Shown here: positions 1-5,544 of the stretch, piece by piece
Numbering within the stretch: position 1 is the first letter of the stretch
Layout of the letters: every line of letters starts with the position of its first letter
DNA from: Clostridia bacterium
GTDB lineage: Bacteria; Bacillota; Clostridia; Oscillospirales; Butyricicoccaceae
DNA: 29,467 nucleotides
NCBI GenBank assembly: GCA_017552495.1
Contig: JAFZPW010000120.1
Span: 1 to 29,467 of the forward strand
Direction: 5' to 3'
The notes under the pieces: model-generated
What the model was told of the DNA's origin: nothing
The model's input: the letters and a program-made list of their open reading frames with translations, nothing else
The model's database searches: none
Program-made: the position numbers and the translations under genes

Positions 1-276
1 CATGCCGCAGATCACCACGGTGTCGGCGTCCTCCGGCGAAAAAGCCGCCAGCCCGGGGCACAAAACGGCGTCGATCTTATCCGTAAGCCCCGCCCGGGCG
101 ATATTTTCCCGCGCCGCACGGAGCGGCCCCGGCCGGAGATCGGAGGCATAGGCGTGCTCCGCCCCCTGTCCGACGAGCGCCAAACAGAGATACCCGTGGT
201 CGCAGCCCACGTCAATGATCCTGCGGCTTTTTTCACAAAAGCGCGCCGCCAGCGCCAATCTGGGTGTCAGCTCCAT
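1..276 (-). CDS. trmK: tRNA (adenine(22)-N1)-methyltransferase, C-terminal part outside window
   Basis: The first 92 residues of a class I SAM-dependent methyltransferase are visible; the gene runs off the left edge. The start ATG at 276 follows an AAGGGGG ribosome binding site. The motif IDVGCDHGYL (about residues 20-29) is the SAM-binding motif I typical of the TrmK (DUF633) family, ASDLRPGPL is the acidic motif II, and VVICGM at the clipped end matches the VIAGMGG stretch of TrmK. TrmK methylates N1 of A22 in bacterial tRNA, using SAM, in the cytoplasm. In Firmicutes it often lies near rpoD; that neighbourhood would be off the edge here. Family assignment is firm; the exact product is inferred from motifs. 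Confidence 0.85.
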   Translation of the reverse strand, partial: MELTPRLALAARFCEKSRRIIDVGCDHGYLCLALVGQGAEHAYASDLRPGPLRAARENIARAGLTDKIDAVLCPGLAAFSPEDADTVVICGM

Positions 277-300
277 TTTGCCCCCTTTTCCGAATACAAA

Positions 301-328
301 CAAACCAAGGGTGAGGCCCCTTGGTTTG
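301..328 (-). terminator. Rho-independent terminator of the DUF1858 gene
   Basis: A 10-bp perfect stem (CAAACCAAGG / CCTTGGTTTG, loop 311-318) lies just past the stop of the minus-strand DUF1858 gene. Read on the minus strand it is followed by a T-rich stretch. It separates that gene from trmK, so trmK probably has its own or a read-through promoter. Confidence 0.65.
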
Positions 329-348
329 TCGTTTTGCGCGTTTTGTTC

Positions 349-555
349 TTACGCCTGCTTAGACGCCAAAAAGGCGTTGATCTTTGCCACCAGCGCGTCG
401 GCGTCGGTGCCGTGCGCGGCGCAGGCGTCGGCGATGGATTCTCCTCTGGACGCGGGGCAGCCCAGACAATGCATTCCGATCTCAAAGAAAAACTCCGCCG
501 TTTCGATGTCGGCGTTGAGCACGTCCGCGATCAGGGTGTCCTTGGTTACGGTCAT
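349..555 (-). CDS. DUF1858 domain protein (disulfide/redox-type small protein)
   Basis: A 68-residue cytoplasmic protein. The start ATG at 555 is preceded by GGAGG at 8-nt spacing; a longer in-frame TTG start would place that ribosome binding site inside the gene, so it is rejected. The sequence shows the DUF1858 pattern: an N-terminal helix (TLIADVLNADIETAEFFFEIGM) followed by the motif HCLGCPAS with a CxxC pair (about residues 29-32), then a helical tail. DUF1858 proteins are often associated with hybrid-cluster or other redox proteins in anaerobes; the biochemical role is unknown. It stands alone, with its own promoter at 591-619 and its own terminator, so it is a single-gene unit. Confidence 0.85.
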   Translation of the reverse strand: MTVTKDTLIADVLNADIETAEFFFEIGMHCLGCPASRGESIADACAAHGTDADALVAKINAFLASKQA

Positions 556-590
556 GACGGTATCCTCCTTCAATTCTGTTTTACAGCATT

Positions 591-619
591 ATTATACAAC
601 GGCTTTTTCCCGTTTGCAA
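591..619 (-). promoter_or_regulatory. Sigma-A-type promoter for the DUF1858 gene
   Basis: Read on the minus strand: -35 TTGCAA (614-619), 17-bp spacer, -10 TATAAT (591-596, perfect consensus). It lies 36 bp upstream of the DUF1858 start. Confidence 0.75.
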
Positions 620-720
620 CCGTTATCTTTCCCAAAACCGCTCTTGCGATCCGCAAAAAGAAACAGGTCAAAATTGCCGGATCCGTGATTTTATTTCCCA
701 ACCTCTTCGGCCGGCCTTGA

Positions 721-749
721 AAAAAGCGCCCCCGCGGGGGCGCTTTTTC
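721..749. terminator. Strong bidirectional terminator hairpin
   Basis: A near-perfect GC palindrome (AGCGCCCCC / GGGGGCGCT) is flanked by an A-run on the left and a T-run on the right, so it can act in both directions. It lies 17 bp past the stop of the minus-strand zinc-ribbon gene and should end the sigma factor/zinc-ribbon transcript. The stretch 620-720 between it and the DUF1858 promoter holds nothing I can identify. Confidence 0.85.
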
Positions 750-766
750 AGGATGCTTGTTTGGAC

Positions 767-1045
767 TCAGGCCTGCTCGCGCATCTTGGCGAAGCACTCA
801 GAGCAGTAGACCGGACGATCGGTCTTGGGCTCGAAGGGAACCTTGGCCTCTTTGCCGCAAGCGGCGCAGACAGCGGTGAAATACTCTCTGGGGCCACGGG
901 CAGCCTGCTTTCTGGCGTCACGGCAGTTCTTGCAGCGCTGGGGCTCGTTCTGGAAGCCGCGCTCTGCGTAGAATTCCTGCTCGCCGGCGGTGAAAACGAA
1001 TTCGTTGCCGCACTCTTTGCACACTAAAGTCTTGTCTTCGTACAT
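767..1045 (-). CDS. Small zinc-ribbon protein (probable zinc-binding domain)
   Basis: A 92-residue protein with two CxxC pairs in the N-terminal half (CKECG near residue 9, CKNC near residue 40) and two more in the second half (CAAC, CSEC), i.e. two four-cysteine zinc ribbons in tandem. This is the layout of the small zinc-ribbon (zf-trcl/CxxC-x17-CxxC) proteins common in Clostridia. ATG at 1045 is chosen because of AGAGG just upstream and because the first cysteine pair follows at once; a longer in-frame extension lacks a ribosome binding site. It lies 52 bp downstream of the sigma-factor gene on the same strand and probably shares its transcript. Function is unknown; nucleic-acid or protein binding is a guess from the fold. 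Confidence 0.8.
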   Translation of the reverse strand: MYEDKTLVCKECGNEFVFTAGEQEFYAERGFQNEPQRCKNCRDARKQAARGPREYFTAVCAACGKEAKVPFEPKTDRPVYCSECFAKMREQA

Positions 1046-1097
1046 GGTTTTTACCTCTCTTTTCCGCGTTGCGGTGATAGTATATTGCGAACAGGTT

Positions 1098-1649
1098 TTA
1101 CCTGCTGTCGCCTTGGGAAAGATAACGTGCCAGCTTCCGCCGGATCCGCAGGACGGCGTTTCCCACGGATTTTTCCGCACAGCCGAGCTGTTCCGCGATC
1201 TCGCGGACGGAACAACCCTCTAAATAAGGGCTGAGCACCGAGGCCTCAAAAGCAGACAGCAGACCTTGCAGGGCAGCCTTGATCTCTTTTTCGGTTTCGT
1301 TTGCCAGGCATTGCGTTTCGGGATCGGGCGTTTCCGCCCCGGTAAAGCCCAGTTTGCGCAGCGCCTCCTCTTCTTTTTGAGAAAGGCGAGCCGAGGCGCG
1401 CACCGCGTCGTAAAGCTGACGGCGGACGCACAGCGCGGCATAGGCTTCAAATCGGTCGTTTTTCGCGGGGTCGTAGCTGCGGATGGCCTTGAGCAAGCCG
1501 ATCATCCCCTCCTGATACAGATCGTCCTGATCGCCGCCCTGCAAAAAAAACGGGCGAACCAGACGGGATACCAGCCGGGAATATTGGGAAGCAGACCGTT
1601 CCTCTTCAAAAGCGGACCGCAAAGGCTCCGCAGGCAACGATATGGTCAC
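1098..1649 (-). CDS. SigH-like RNA polymerase sigma-70 family factor
   Basis: A 183-residue sigma factor. Region 2 includes DQDDLYQEGMIGLLKAI and a RRQLYDAVRASAR segment; the C-terminal region 4 helix-turn-helix includes CSVREIAEQLG and KSVGNAVLRIRRKLARYL, which strongly resembles the KSIDNALQRVKRKLERYL region of Bacillus SigH. It has no region 1.1 and is short, as for alternative factors. The chosen start is GTG at 1649 with AAGGAG 5 nt upstream; a GTG at 1676 is in frame but has no ribosome binding site. SigH-type factors direct stationary-phase, competence and early sporulation genes. It is not in the usual secE-nusG-rplK context of sigH, so it may be a paralogue. It has its own consensus promoter and is followed by the zinc-ribbon gene. 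Confidence 0.85.
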   Translation of the reverse strand: MTISLPAEPLRSAFEEERSASQYSRLVSRLVRPFFLQGGDQDDLYQEGMIGLLKAIRSYDPAKNDRFEAYAALCVRRQLYDAVRASARLSQKEEEALRKLGFTGAETPDPETQCLANETEKEIKAALQGLLSAFEASVLSPYLEGCSVREIAEQLGCAEKSVGNAVLRIRRKLARYLSQGDSR

Positions 1650-1696
1650 GGCTTCTCCTTTCGGACATACTGCCACTATCGCATACTAACAAAAGC

Positions 1697-1726
1697 AGTA
1701 TAGCCCCATTCCACAGGATTTGTCAA
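1697..1726 (-). promoter_or_regulatory. Sigma-A-type promoter for the sigma-factor gene
   Basis: Minus strand: -35 TTGACA (1721-1726, perfect), 18-bp spacer, -10 TATACT (1697-1702). It lies about 50 bp upstream of the GTG start. Confidence 0.75.
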
Positions 1727-1776
1727 GCAAATATGCGTTTTTTTGTAAAACAGTTCAAAATTTCCCTTTTTTTCAG

Positions 1777-2235
1777 TCATTTCAGCAATTCATCGGGGTC
1801 TACCGAGTGTTCATCCTTCACCGTAGACAGAATCAGGATGGTGCGGGTATTTTGCACGCCGGGGATGGATTTCACCGTGTTGAGCAGCCGCTCCAGGCTG
1901 GGCGTGTTGTCGGTGACCACCCGCAGAAGGAAATCAAAATCGCCGGTAATGTAGTGACATTCCAAAATTTCCCGGTTTTCCCGCACCACCGACTGAAAGC
2001 GGTCGATGTATTTCGGGTGCTCCAGACTCACCTCGAAAAAGGCGTTCACATCCTTTCCCGCTTTGGCGCTGTTAAGGATGGTGGTGTGCCGCTCGATCAG
2101 TCCCGAGGATTCCAGCTTTCGGATACGCTCGATGACCGCCGACACCGACATATTCACCCGTTCACTGATTACGCTGGCGTTTTCCCGGGCGTTGGCGCGC
2201 AGACATTTGAGAATTTTTACATCTATTTCATCCAT
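1777..2235 (-). CDS. Lrp/AsnC family transcriptional regulator
   Basis: A 152-residue protein of standard Lrp/AsnC length. It begins MDEIDVKILKCLRANAR, the typical first helix of the family, followed by the helix-turn-helix (VISERVNMSVSAVIERIRKL, about residues 21-40) and then a C-terminal RAM/ligand-binding domain (ECHYITGDFDFLLRVV, about residues 92-107). Such proteins form octameric feast/famine regulators that sense amino acids. The ATG at 2235 has GGAGG 8 nt upstream. It is monocistronic with its own promoter. It is next to, but downstream of and separate from, the jag operon, so its target cannot be deduced from context. No clear terminator is seen after its stop. Confidence 0.93.
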   Translation of the reverse strand: MDEIDVKILKCLRANARENASVISERVNMSVSAVIERIRKLESSGLIERHTTILNSAKAGKDVNAFFEVSLEHPKYIDRFQSVVRENREILECHYITGDFDFLLRVVTDNTPSLERLLNTVKSIPGVQNTRTILILSTVKDEHSVDPDELLK

Positions 2236-2265
2236 ATGGGCAACCTCCGTTACAAATTCCTTTCT

Positions 2266-2293
2266 ATTATAACACTGTTCCGAAAATTTTCAA
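2266..2293 (-). promoter_or_regulatory. Promoter for the Lrp/AsnC gene
   Basis: Minus strand: -35 TTGAAA (2288-2293), 16-bp spacer, extended -10 TGTTATAAT with TATAAT at 2266-2271. Confidence 0.7.
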
Positions 2294-2360
2294 CTCATTT
2301 CCTGATTTTTCATGAATTTTTCATTTTCGTCATTTTCCCGCCTGCTTTTCCCGAAAAAAC

Positions 2361-2386
2361 GACGGCAGGCGTCTTTGCCTGCCGTC
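2361..2386 (-). terminator. Terminator of the rpmH-rnpA-yidD-yidC-jag operon
   Basis: Stem GACGGCAGGC / GCCTGCCGTC (10 bp, loop GTCTTT). On the minus strand it is followed by a run of six T (complement of 2354-2359). It lies 17 bp past the jag stop. Confidence 0.88.
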
Positions 2387-2403
2387 AGATAAGAATTCGG
2401 TTT

Positions 2404-3141
2404 TCAGCGCTCGGCCGCGGGCCTGTTCCCCGCGGGTCTGCGGGGCCCTCTGCGCCGGTGATTGCCCGAGCGGGGCTTGCCGGAATTGCCGCTCGCCGGC
2501 TTCACCTGCTCCATGCCCTCCGGCGCCACAACCACCTTGCGATTGGGCTCGGTGCCCACGGAATAGGTGGTGACGCCCGCCGTTTCCTGCAGCGCGGCGT
2601 GGATGGTCCGGCGCTCCAGAGGATTCATGGGCTCCAGCGCCACCGGCTTGCGGTATTTCAGCGCCTTCTGCGCGGTTTTCCGCGCCAGGGCGATCAGGCT
2701 CTCTTCCCGCTTGGCACGATATTGCTCGGTATCCACCGTCACCCGCCAGCGATCCCCCTCTTGTCGGTTGGTGACGATATTGGTCAGATACTGGATGGCG
2801 TCCAACGTGTCGCCGTGATGGCCGATGACCTGATTCATGTTTTCTCCGGTCAGTTCAATGGCCACGGTGCGCGCCTCGGGATCCTCCGTGACGTGGAGCT
2901 GCGCCGGAGTGCCGAACCGCTGGAGCAGACCCTCCAGAAATTCCACGGCCCGCTGGGCGGGGGCGGGCTCGTCCTGATAAGCCACCCGCACGATGGCGGG
3001 CTGCTTGCCCAGACCCAAAAATCCCGATTTGGCCTCCTGCAGCACCTCGACGGACACATCGTCGCGGCTGAGGCCCAGTTCCCGCAACGCGTTTTCAATG
3101 GCGGCCTCGCGGGTCTCGCCCTTTGCTTCAAAATACTTCAT
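2404..3141 (-). CDS. jag: RNA-binding protein Jag/KhpB (SpoIIIJ-associated)
   Basis: A 245-residue protein with the three Jag parts in order. The N-terminal Jag_N domain (MKYFEAKGETREAAIENAL, ending in GFLGLGKQPAIV) spans roughly residues 1-52. A KH domain follows with the RNA-binding GxxG loop IGHHGDTLDAIQYL (about residues 105-118). An R3H domain (about 150-205) contains the PMNPLERRTIHAAL helix. It ends in a disordered Arg/Gly/Pro-rich tail (from about residue 215) that is likely to add RNA affinity. Jag/KhpB binds RNA and is linked to cell division and envelope synthesis in Gram-positives. It is the last gene of the rpmH operon, 15 bp after yidC; mnmE and mnmG, which often follow, are absent here. 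Confidence 0.95.
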   Translation of the reverse strand: MKYFEAKGETREAAIENALRELGLSRDDVSVEVLQEAKSGFLGLGKQPAIVRVAYQDEPAPAQRAVEFLEGLLQRFGTPAQLHVTEDPEARTVAIELTGENMNQVIGHHGDTLDAIQYLTNIVTNRQEGDRWRVTVDTEQYRAKREESLIALARKTAQKALKYRKPVALEPMNPLERRTIHAALQETAGVTTYSVGTEPNRKVVVAPEGMEQVKPASGNSGKPRSGNHRRRGPRRPAGNRPAAER

Positions 3142-3156
3142 GGTTTTTCGTCCTCT

Positions 3157-4005
3157 TTAATTAAACTCGTGCTTCTGTTCCTTTTCCGCCTGCTTTTGTG
3201 CCCATTTGCTCAAAAACAGTTCCTGCACGGCGGTAAGAATGTTGTTTGCGATCCAGTAAATACCCAGTGCGTTGGGAAGCATAAAGGAGAACCACAGCGA
3301 CATCAGAGGCATCATCAGCAGCAGGGTCTTGCCGGCGCTCTGGGTCTGCTCGCCCCCCATCTGGTTCCGGTTGAGCTTCTGCTGCATCAGCGACAGCAGC
3401 AGCGCGGTCAGGCCGCTCAGCAGCGGGATGATCCACAAAAGCGAGGGCTGCCGGAAATTTGCCGTCTGGGTCAGGTCGATGGCGCCCAGGTGGAAATCCA
3501 CCTTGAGCAGGCGGCTGGAAATGTCGGCCACCTTGTCGAAATTGTCGTGGATCACACCGGCCAGACCGATCTGCGAGGTAAAGCCGGTCATTTCATAGCC
3601 CAGGCGCGTTGCGATCTCGGAGATCTGGGCGGCGGTAAGCTGCATAAAATAGGTCAGCGGCTGAATGACCACGCCGTACAAACCGATCATGATGGGAACA
3701 ATGAGAAGCTGCGTGCCGCAGCCCGACATGGGCGAAACGCCCTCTTTCTCATAGAGCTTTTGCAGCTCCTCGTTCATCCGGCGCTGATCCCGGCCATAGG
3801 TCTTCTGAATCTGCTGAATTTGGGGATTGATGCGCTGCACGGACATCATGGCCCGCTTGCTCTTCATCTGGAGCGGCAGCGTCAGCACTTTGACCAGCAG
3901 CGCGAACAGAAAGATCGACAGCGCGTAGTCTCCCACGAACTGATAGATGTAGCGCATCACATAGCCAAAGGGCGTGGAAAAGATTTTGTAGAGAAACTGA
4001 TACAT
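3157..4005 (-). CDS. yidC: Membrane protein insertase YidC/Oxa1 family (SpoIIIJ type)
   Basis: A 282-residue polytopic membrane protein. The N terminus contains YALSIFLFALLVKVLTLPLQ, the conserved first core helix, followed by the cytoplasmic hairpin (KRAMMSVQRINPQIQQIQ, EELQKLYEKEGVSP) and MSGCGTQLLIVPIMIGLYGV, a canonical YidC segment. Later come PSLLWIIPLLSGLTALLLSL and LGIYWIANNILTAVQELFL. No lipoprotein signal peptide is present, unlike Bacillus SpoIIIJ. It inserts membrane proteins alone or with SecYEG. Its ATG immediately follows the yidD stop (TAAATG), with AAGGAG inside the end of yidD, indicating translational coupling. Confidence 0.96.
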   Translation of the reverse strand: MYQFLYKIFSTPFGYVMRYIYQFVGDYALSIFLFALLVKVLTLPLQMKSKRAMMSVQRINPQIQQIQKTYGRDQRRMNEELQKLYEKEGVSPMSGCGTQLLIVPIMIGLYGVVIQPLTYFMQLTAAQISEIATRLGYEMTGFTSQIGLAGVIHDNFDKVADISSRLLKVDFHLGAIDLTQTANFRQPSLLWIIPLLSGLTALLLSLMQQKLNRNQMGGEQTQSAGKTLLLMMPLMSLWFSFMLPNALGIYWIANNILTAVQELFLSKWAQKQAEKEQKHEFN

Positions 4006-4254
4006 TTAGCGGTTCTCCTTTTTTCGAAAAAGATGGATTTCCTCCGGCACGGGATCATAGCCCCCTTTGCACAGGGGATTGCATCGCAGGATCCGCCAGA
4101 GTGCCAGCGCGCCGCCGCAAAGGGCGCCATGGCGCTGGATGGCCTCCGCCGCGTATTCCGAGCAGGTGGGCCGGAACCGGCAGGTTGGCCTGCCCTTATA
4201 GGGCGAAAGATTCTTCCGGTAAAACCGGATCAGCCACAGCAAAAGCTTACGCAT
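4006..4254 (-). CDS. yidD: Membrane protein insertion efficiency factor YidD
   Basis: An 82-residue protein of usual YidD length. It has an N-terminal amphipathic or membrane-binding helix (LLLWLIRFYRKNLSP), the family cysteine motif with CRFRPTCSEYA (about residues 25-35), and a third conserved cysteine in RCNPLCKGGYDPVP. YidD acts at the inner face of the membrane to assist YidC-mediated insertion. Its start overlaps the rnpA stop by 8 nt (ATGCGTAA) and it abuts yidC, which is the canonical arrangement. Confidence 0.95.
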   Translation of the reverse strand: MRKLLLWLIRFYRKNLSPYKGRPTCRFRPTCSEYAAEAIQRHGALCGGALALWRILRCNPLCKGGYDPVPEEIHLFRKKENR

Positions 4255-4597
4255 CTTTATCCTCCGTCAGGCCAAGCTGCCCACACAAACGGAAAAGATC
4301 GCGCATAAGCTGATTGAAGGGCGCCTCCAGCGCCGCCCGTCGTCCCACGATGACGATGTCAAATCCGCTTTTCAGGCGGGCCTCGCTAAGACGATAGGCT
4401 TCCTTCAGCCGCCGGCGGATACGATTGCGTTCCGCCGCGCAGCCCAGCTTCACGGAAACGGTGATCCCCAGTTGGTTCACCGCGCTGTCCCGGTGCTTTC
4501 GCACATAAAGCACCATGCTCCTGCACGCCGCGGACTTTCCCCGGGCATACAGGGCGCGAAAGACATGATTTTCTTTGATGGAACGGGTTTTTTTCAT
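4247..4597 (-). CDS. rnpA: Ribonuclease P protein component
   Basis: A 116-residue basic protein with the RNase P protein fold signature: the N-terminal SIKENHVFRALYARGKSA region, then GITVSVKLGCAAERNRIRRR (about residues 43-62), containing the conserved RNR motif that contacts P RNA. It forms the holoenzyme with RnpB RNA (not in this window) to mature the 5' end of tRNA. It starts with ATG at 4597 after GGGGAG and lies 66 bp after rpmH, separated from it by a hairpin (4628-4652). Confidence 0.95.
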   Translation of the reverse strand: MKKTRSIKENHVFRALYARGKSAACRSMVLYVRKHRDSAVNQLGITVSVKLGCAAERNRIRRRLKEAYRLSEARLKSGFDIVIVGRRAALEAPFNQLMRDLFRLCGQLGLTEDKDA

Positions 4598-4627
4598 CGG
4601 TCAACTCCCCGAAGCGCTGCTAAAATA

Positions 4628-4652
4628 TAAGACCGCAACTCCTGCGGTCTTA
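4628..4652 (-). promoter_or_regulatory. Intercistronic hairpin between rpmH and rnpA
   Basis: A perfect 10-bp stem (TAAGACCGCA / TGCGGTCTTA on the plus strand, 5-nt loop). On the minus-strand RNA it is followed by a U/A-rich stretch (TATATTTTAG). It may be a partial terminator or a processing/3'-stabilising hairpin, giving more L34 mRNA than rnpA mRNA. The role is inferred. Confidence 0.6.
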
Positions 4653-4663
4653 ATTGAGCATCC

Positions 4664-4798
4664 TTAAGCAGACAGACGGGCTCTGCCCTTGGCACGGCGG
4701 CGAGCCAGGACCTTGCGGCCGTTGCGGGTCTTCATGCGCTTCATGAAGCCGTGCTCTTTCTGACGCTGACGCTTTTTGGGCTGATACGTACGAAGCAT
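4664..4798 (-). CDS. rpmH: 50S ribosomal protein L34
   Basis: A 44-residue highly basic protein with the invariant L34 pattern MLRTYQPKKRQRQKEHGF, MKRMKTRNGRKVLARRRAKG and a short RARLSA tail. The ATG at 4798 has GGAGG at optimal distance; a longer in-frame extension upstream lies in the structured leader and is rejected. It is the first gene of the rnpA-yidD-yidC-jag operon, transcribed from a near-consensus promoter with a long 5'-UTR hairpin. In many Firmicutes dnaA lies divergently next to it; here the divergent neighbour is a SLOG-family gene. Confidence 0.97.
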   Translation of the reverse strand: MLRTYQPKKRQRQKEHGFMKRMKTRNGRKVLARRRAKGRARLSA

Positions 4799-4822
4799 GA
4801 TCCACACCTCCTGATCTAAGCT

Positions 4823-4878
4823 GTTATTGACACCGGCATGGGCTCGAAATCGGTCAAGCCCATGCCGGTGACGATAAC
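4823..4878 (-). promoter_or_regulatory. Long 5'-terminal hairpin in the rpmH leader
   Basis: The arms CACCGGCATGGGCT (4831-4844) and AGCCCATGCCGGTG (4857-4870) pair perfectly over 14 bp. An outer extension (4823-4830 with 4871-4878) is imperfect, so the whole stem is about 20 bp with a 12-nt loop. The predicted transcription start from the promoter at 4888-4917 is near 4880, so the hairpin is at the very 5' end of the mRNA, about 25 nt before the ribosome binding site. It has no U-tail and is not a terminator as drawn. mRNA stabilisation or autoregulation is inference. Confidence 0.7.
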
Positions 4879-4887
4879 GCACCATGT

Positions 4888-4917
4888 ATTATAATGGATT
4901 TTTCCCCTCCGTGTCAA
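4888..4917 (-). promoter_or_regulatory. Sigma-A promoter of the rpmH operon
   Basis: Minus strand: perfect -35 TTGACA (4912-4917), 18-bp spacer, perfect -10 TATAAT (4888-4893). This is the strongest-looking promoter in the window, as expected for a ribosomal protein operon. Confidence 0.85.
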
Positions 4918-4959
4918 CAGTTTTTCAAAGTTTTCCTGCCATTCTTCCACGGTTTTCGG

Positions 4960-4988
4960 TTGAAGGCGCAAAAAAGGTATGATACAAT
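4960..4988 (+). promoter_or_regulatory. Promoter for the SLOG gene and cardiolipin synthase
   Basis: -35 TTGAAG (4960-4965), 17-bp spacer, -10 TACAAT (4983-4988); an overlapping TATGAT lies at 4978-4983. It is divergent from the rpmH promoter. Confidence 0.7.
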
Positions 4989-5051
4989 AGGATCATTCAG
5001 GCAGCATAACCGACACGTTCCCCATCGCTGCCGCCGTGAAAAGGAGCCGTC

Positions 5052-5531
5052 ATGGGAAAGATCTGCATATTTACGGGGCATCGCCAGCTCCCCTCTTCCG
5101 TTTCTCCGCTTCAGCAAGCCCTCGCTCTGCGAATCGAGGCGCTGGCCAGGGAAGGCTATACCGACTTCCTCAGCGGCGGCGCCGTTGGCTTTGATCTGCT
5201 GGCCGCCGAGGCCGTTTTGCGGGCCAGAGAGCGTTTTCCCGCTCTCCGGCTCCTGATGATCCTCCCTTACGAGGGGCAGGACCGCTTTTATCCCACCACC
5301 GACCGCCGGCGCTATCAAGCCCTGCTGGTGCGAGCCGATCTGGTGCGCTATACCGCCCGGGACTATTACAAGGGCTGTCTTCTGACCCGGGATCGGGTGT
5401 TGGCGGAGGCCGCCGACGGCTGCGTCTGCTATCTCACCCGCTCCACCGGCGGCACGGCCTATACCGTCCGTCACGCCGTCGCCCGGGATGTTCCCGTCTG
5501 GAATCTGGCCGACGATCTCTCCGCCCGCTGA
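5052..5531 (+). CDS. SLOG family protein (DUF1273/YpsA-like)
   Basis: A 159-residue soluble protein. It opens with KICIFTGHRQLP, the characteristic N-terminal strand of the DUF1273/YpsA family, and has the Rossmann-type glycine motif LSGGAVGFDLLAAEAV (about residues 40-55), which in the SLOG superfamily forms the nucleotide-sugar or nucleotide ligand site. A later STGGTAYTVRHA segment matches the second conserved loop. Members bind nucleotide-derived ligands, and YpsA has been linked to cell division in Gram-positives; the ligand here is unknown. AAAGGAG precedes the ATG. It is 13 bp upstream of the cardiolipin synthase and almost certainly co-transcribed. Confidence 0.88.
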   Translation: MGKICIFTGHRQLPSSVSPLQQALALRIEALAREGYTDFLSGGAVGFDLLAAEAVLRARERFPALRLLMILPYEGQDRFYPTTDRRRYQALLVRADLVRYTARDYYKGCLLTRDRVLAEAADGCVCYLTRSTGGTAYTVRHAVARDVPVWNLADDLSAR

Positions 5532-5544
5532 GAAAGGAAATTTT

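Noticed and set aside
1720..4308. An 862-codon open frame on the plus strand
   Set aside because: It lies antisense to lrp, jag, yidC and yidD, all of which match known families and have ribosome binding sites; open antisense frames are expected at this GC content.
4799..5051. Possible oriC next to rpmH
   Set aside because: This is the classical dnaA side of rpmH, but no DnaA boxes or dnaA are seen; two divergent promoters and a leader hairpin explain the region.
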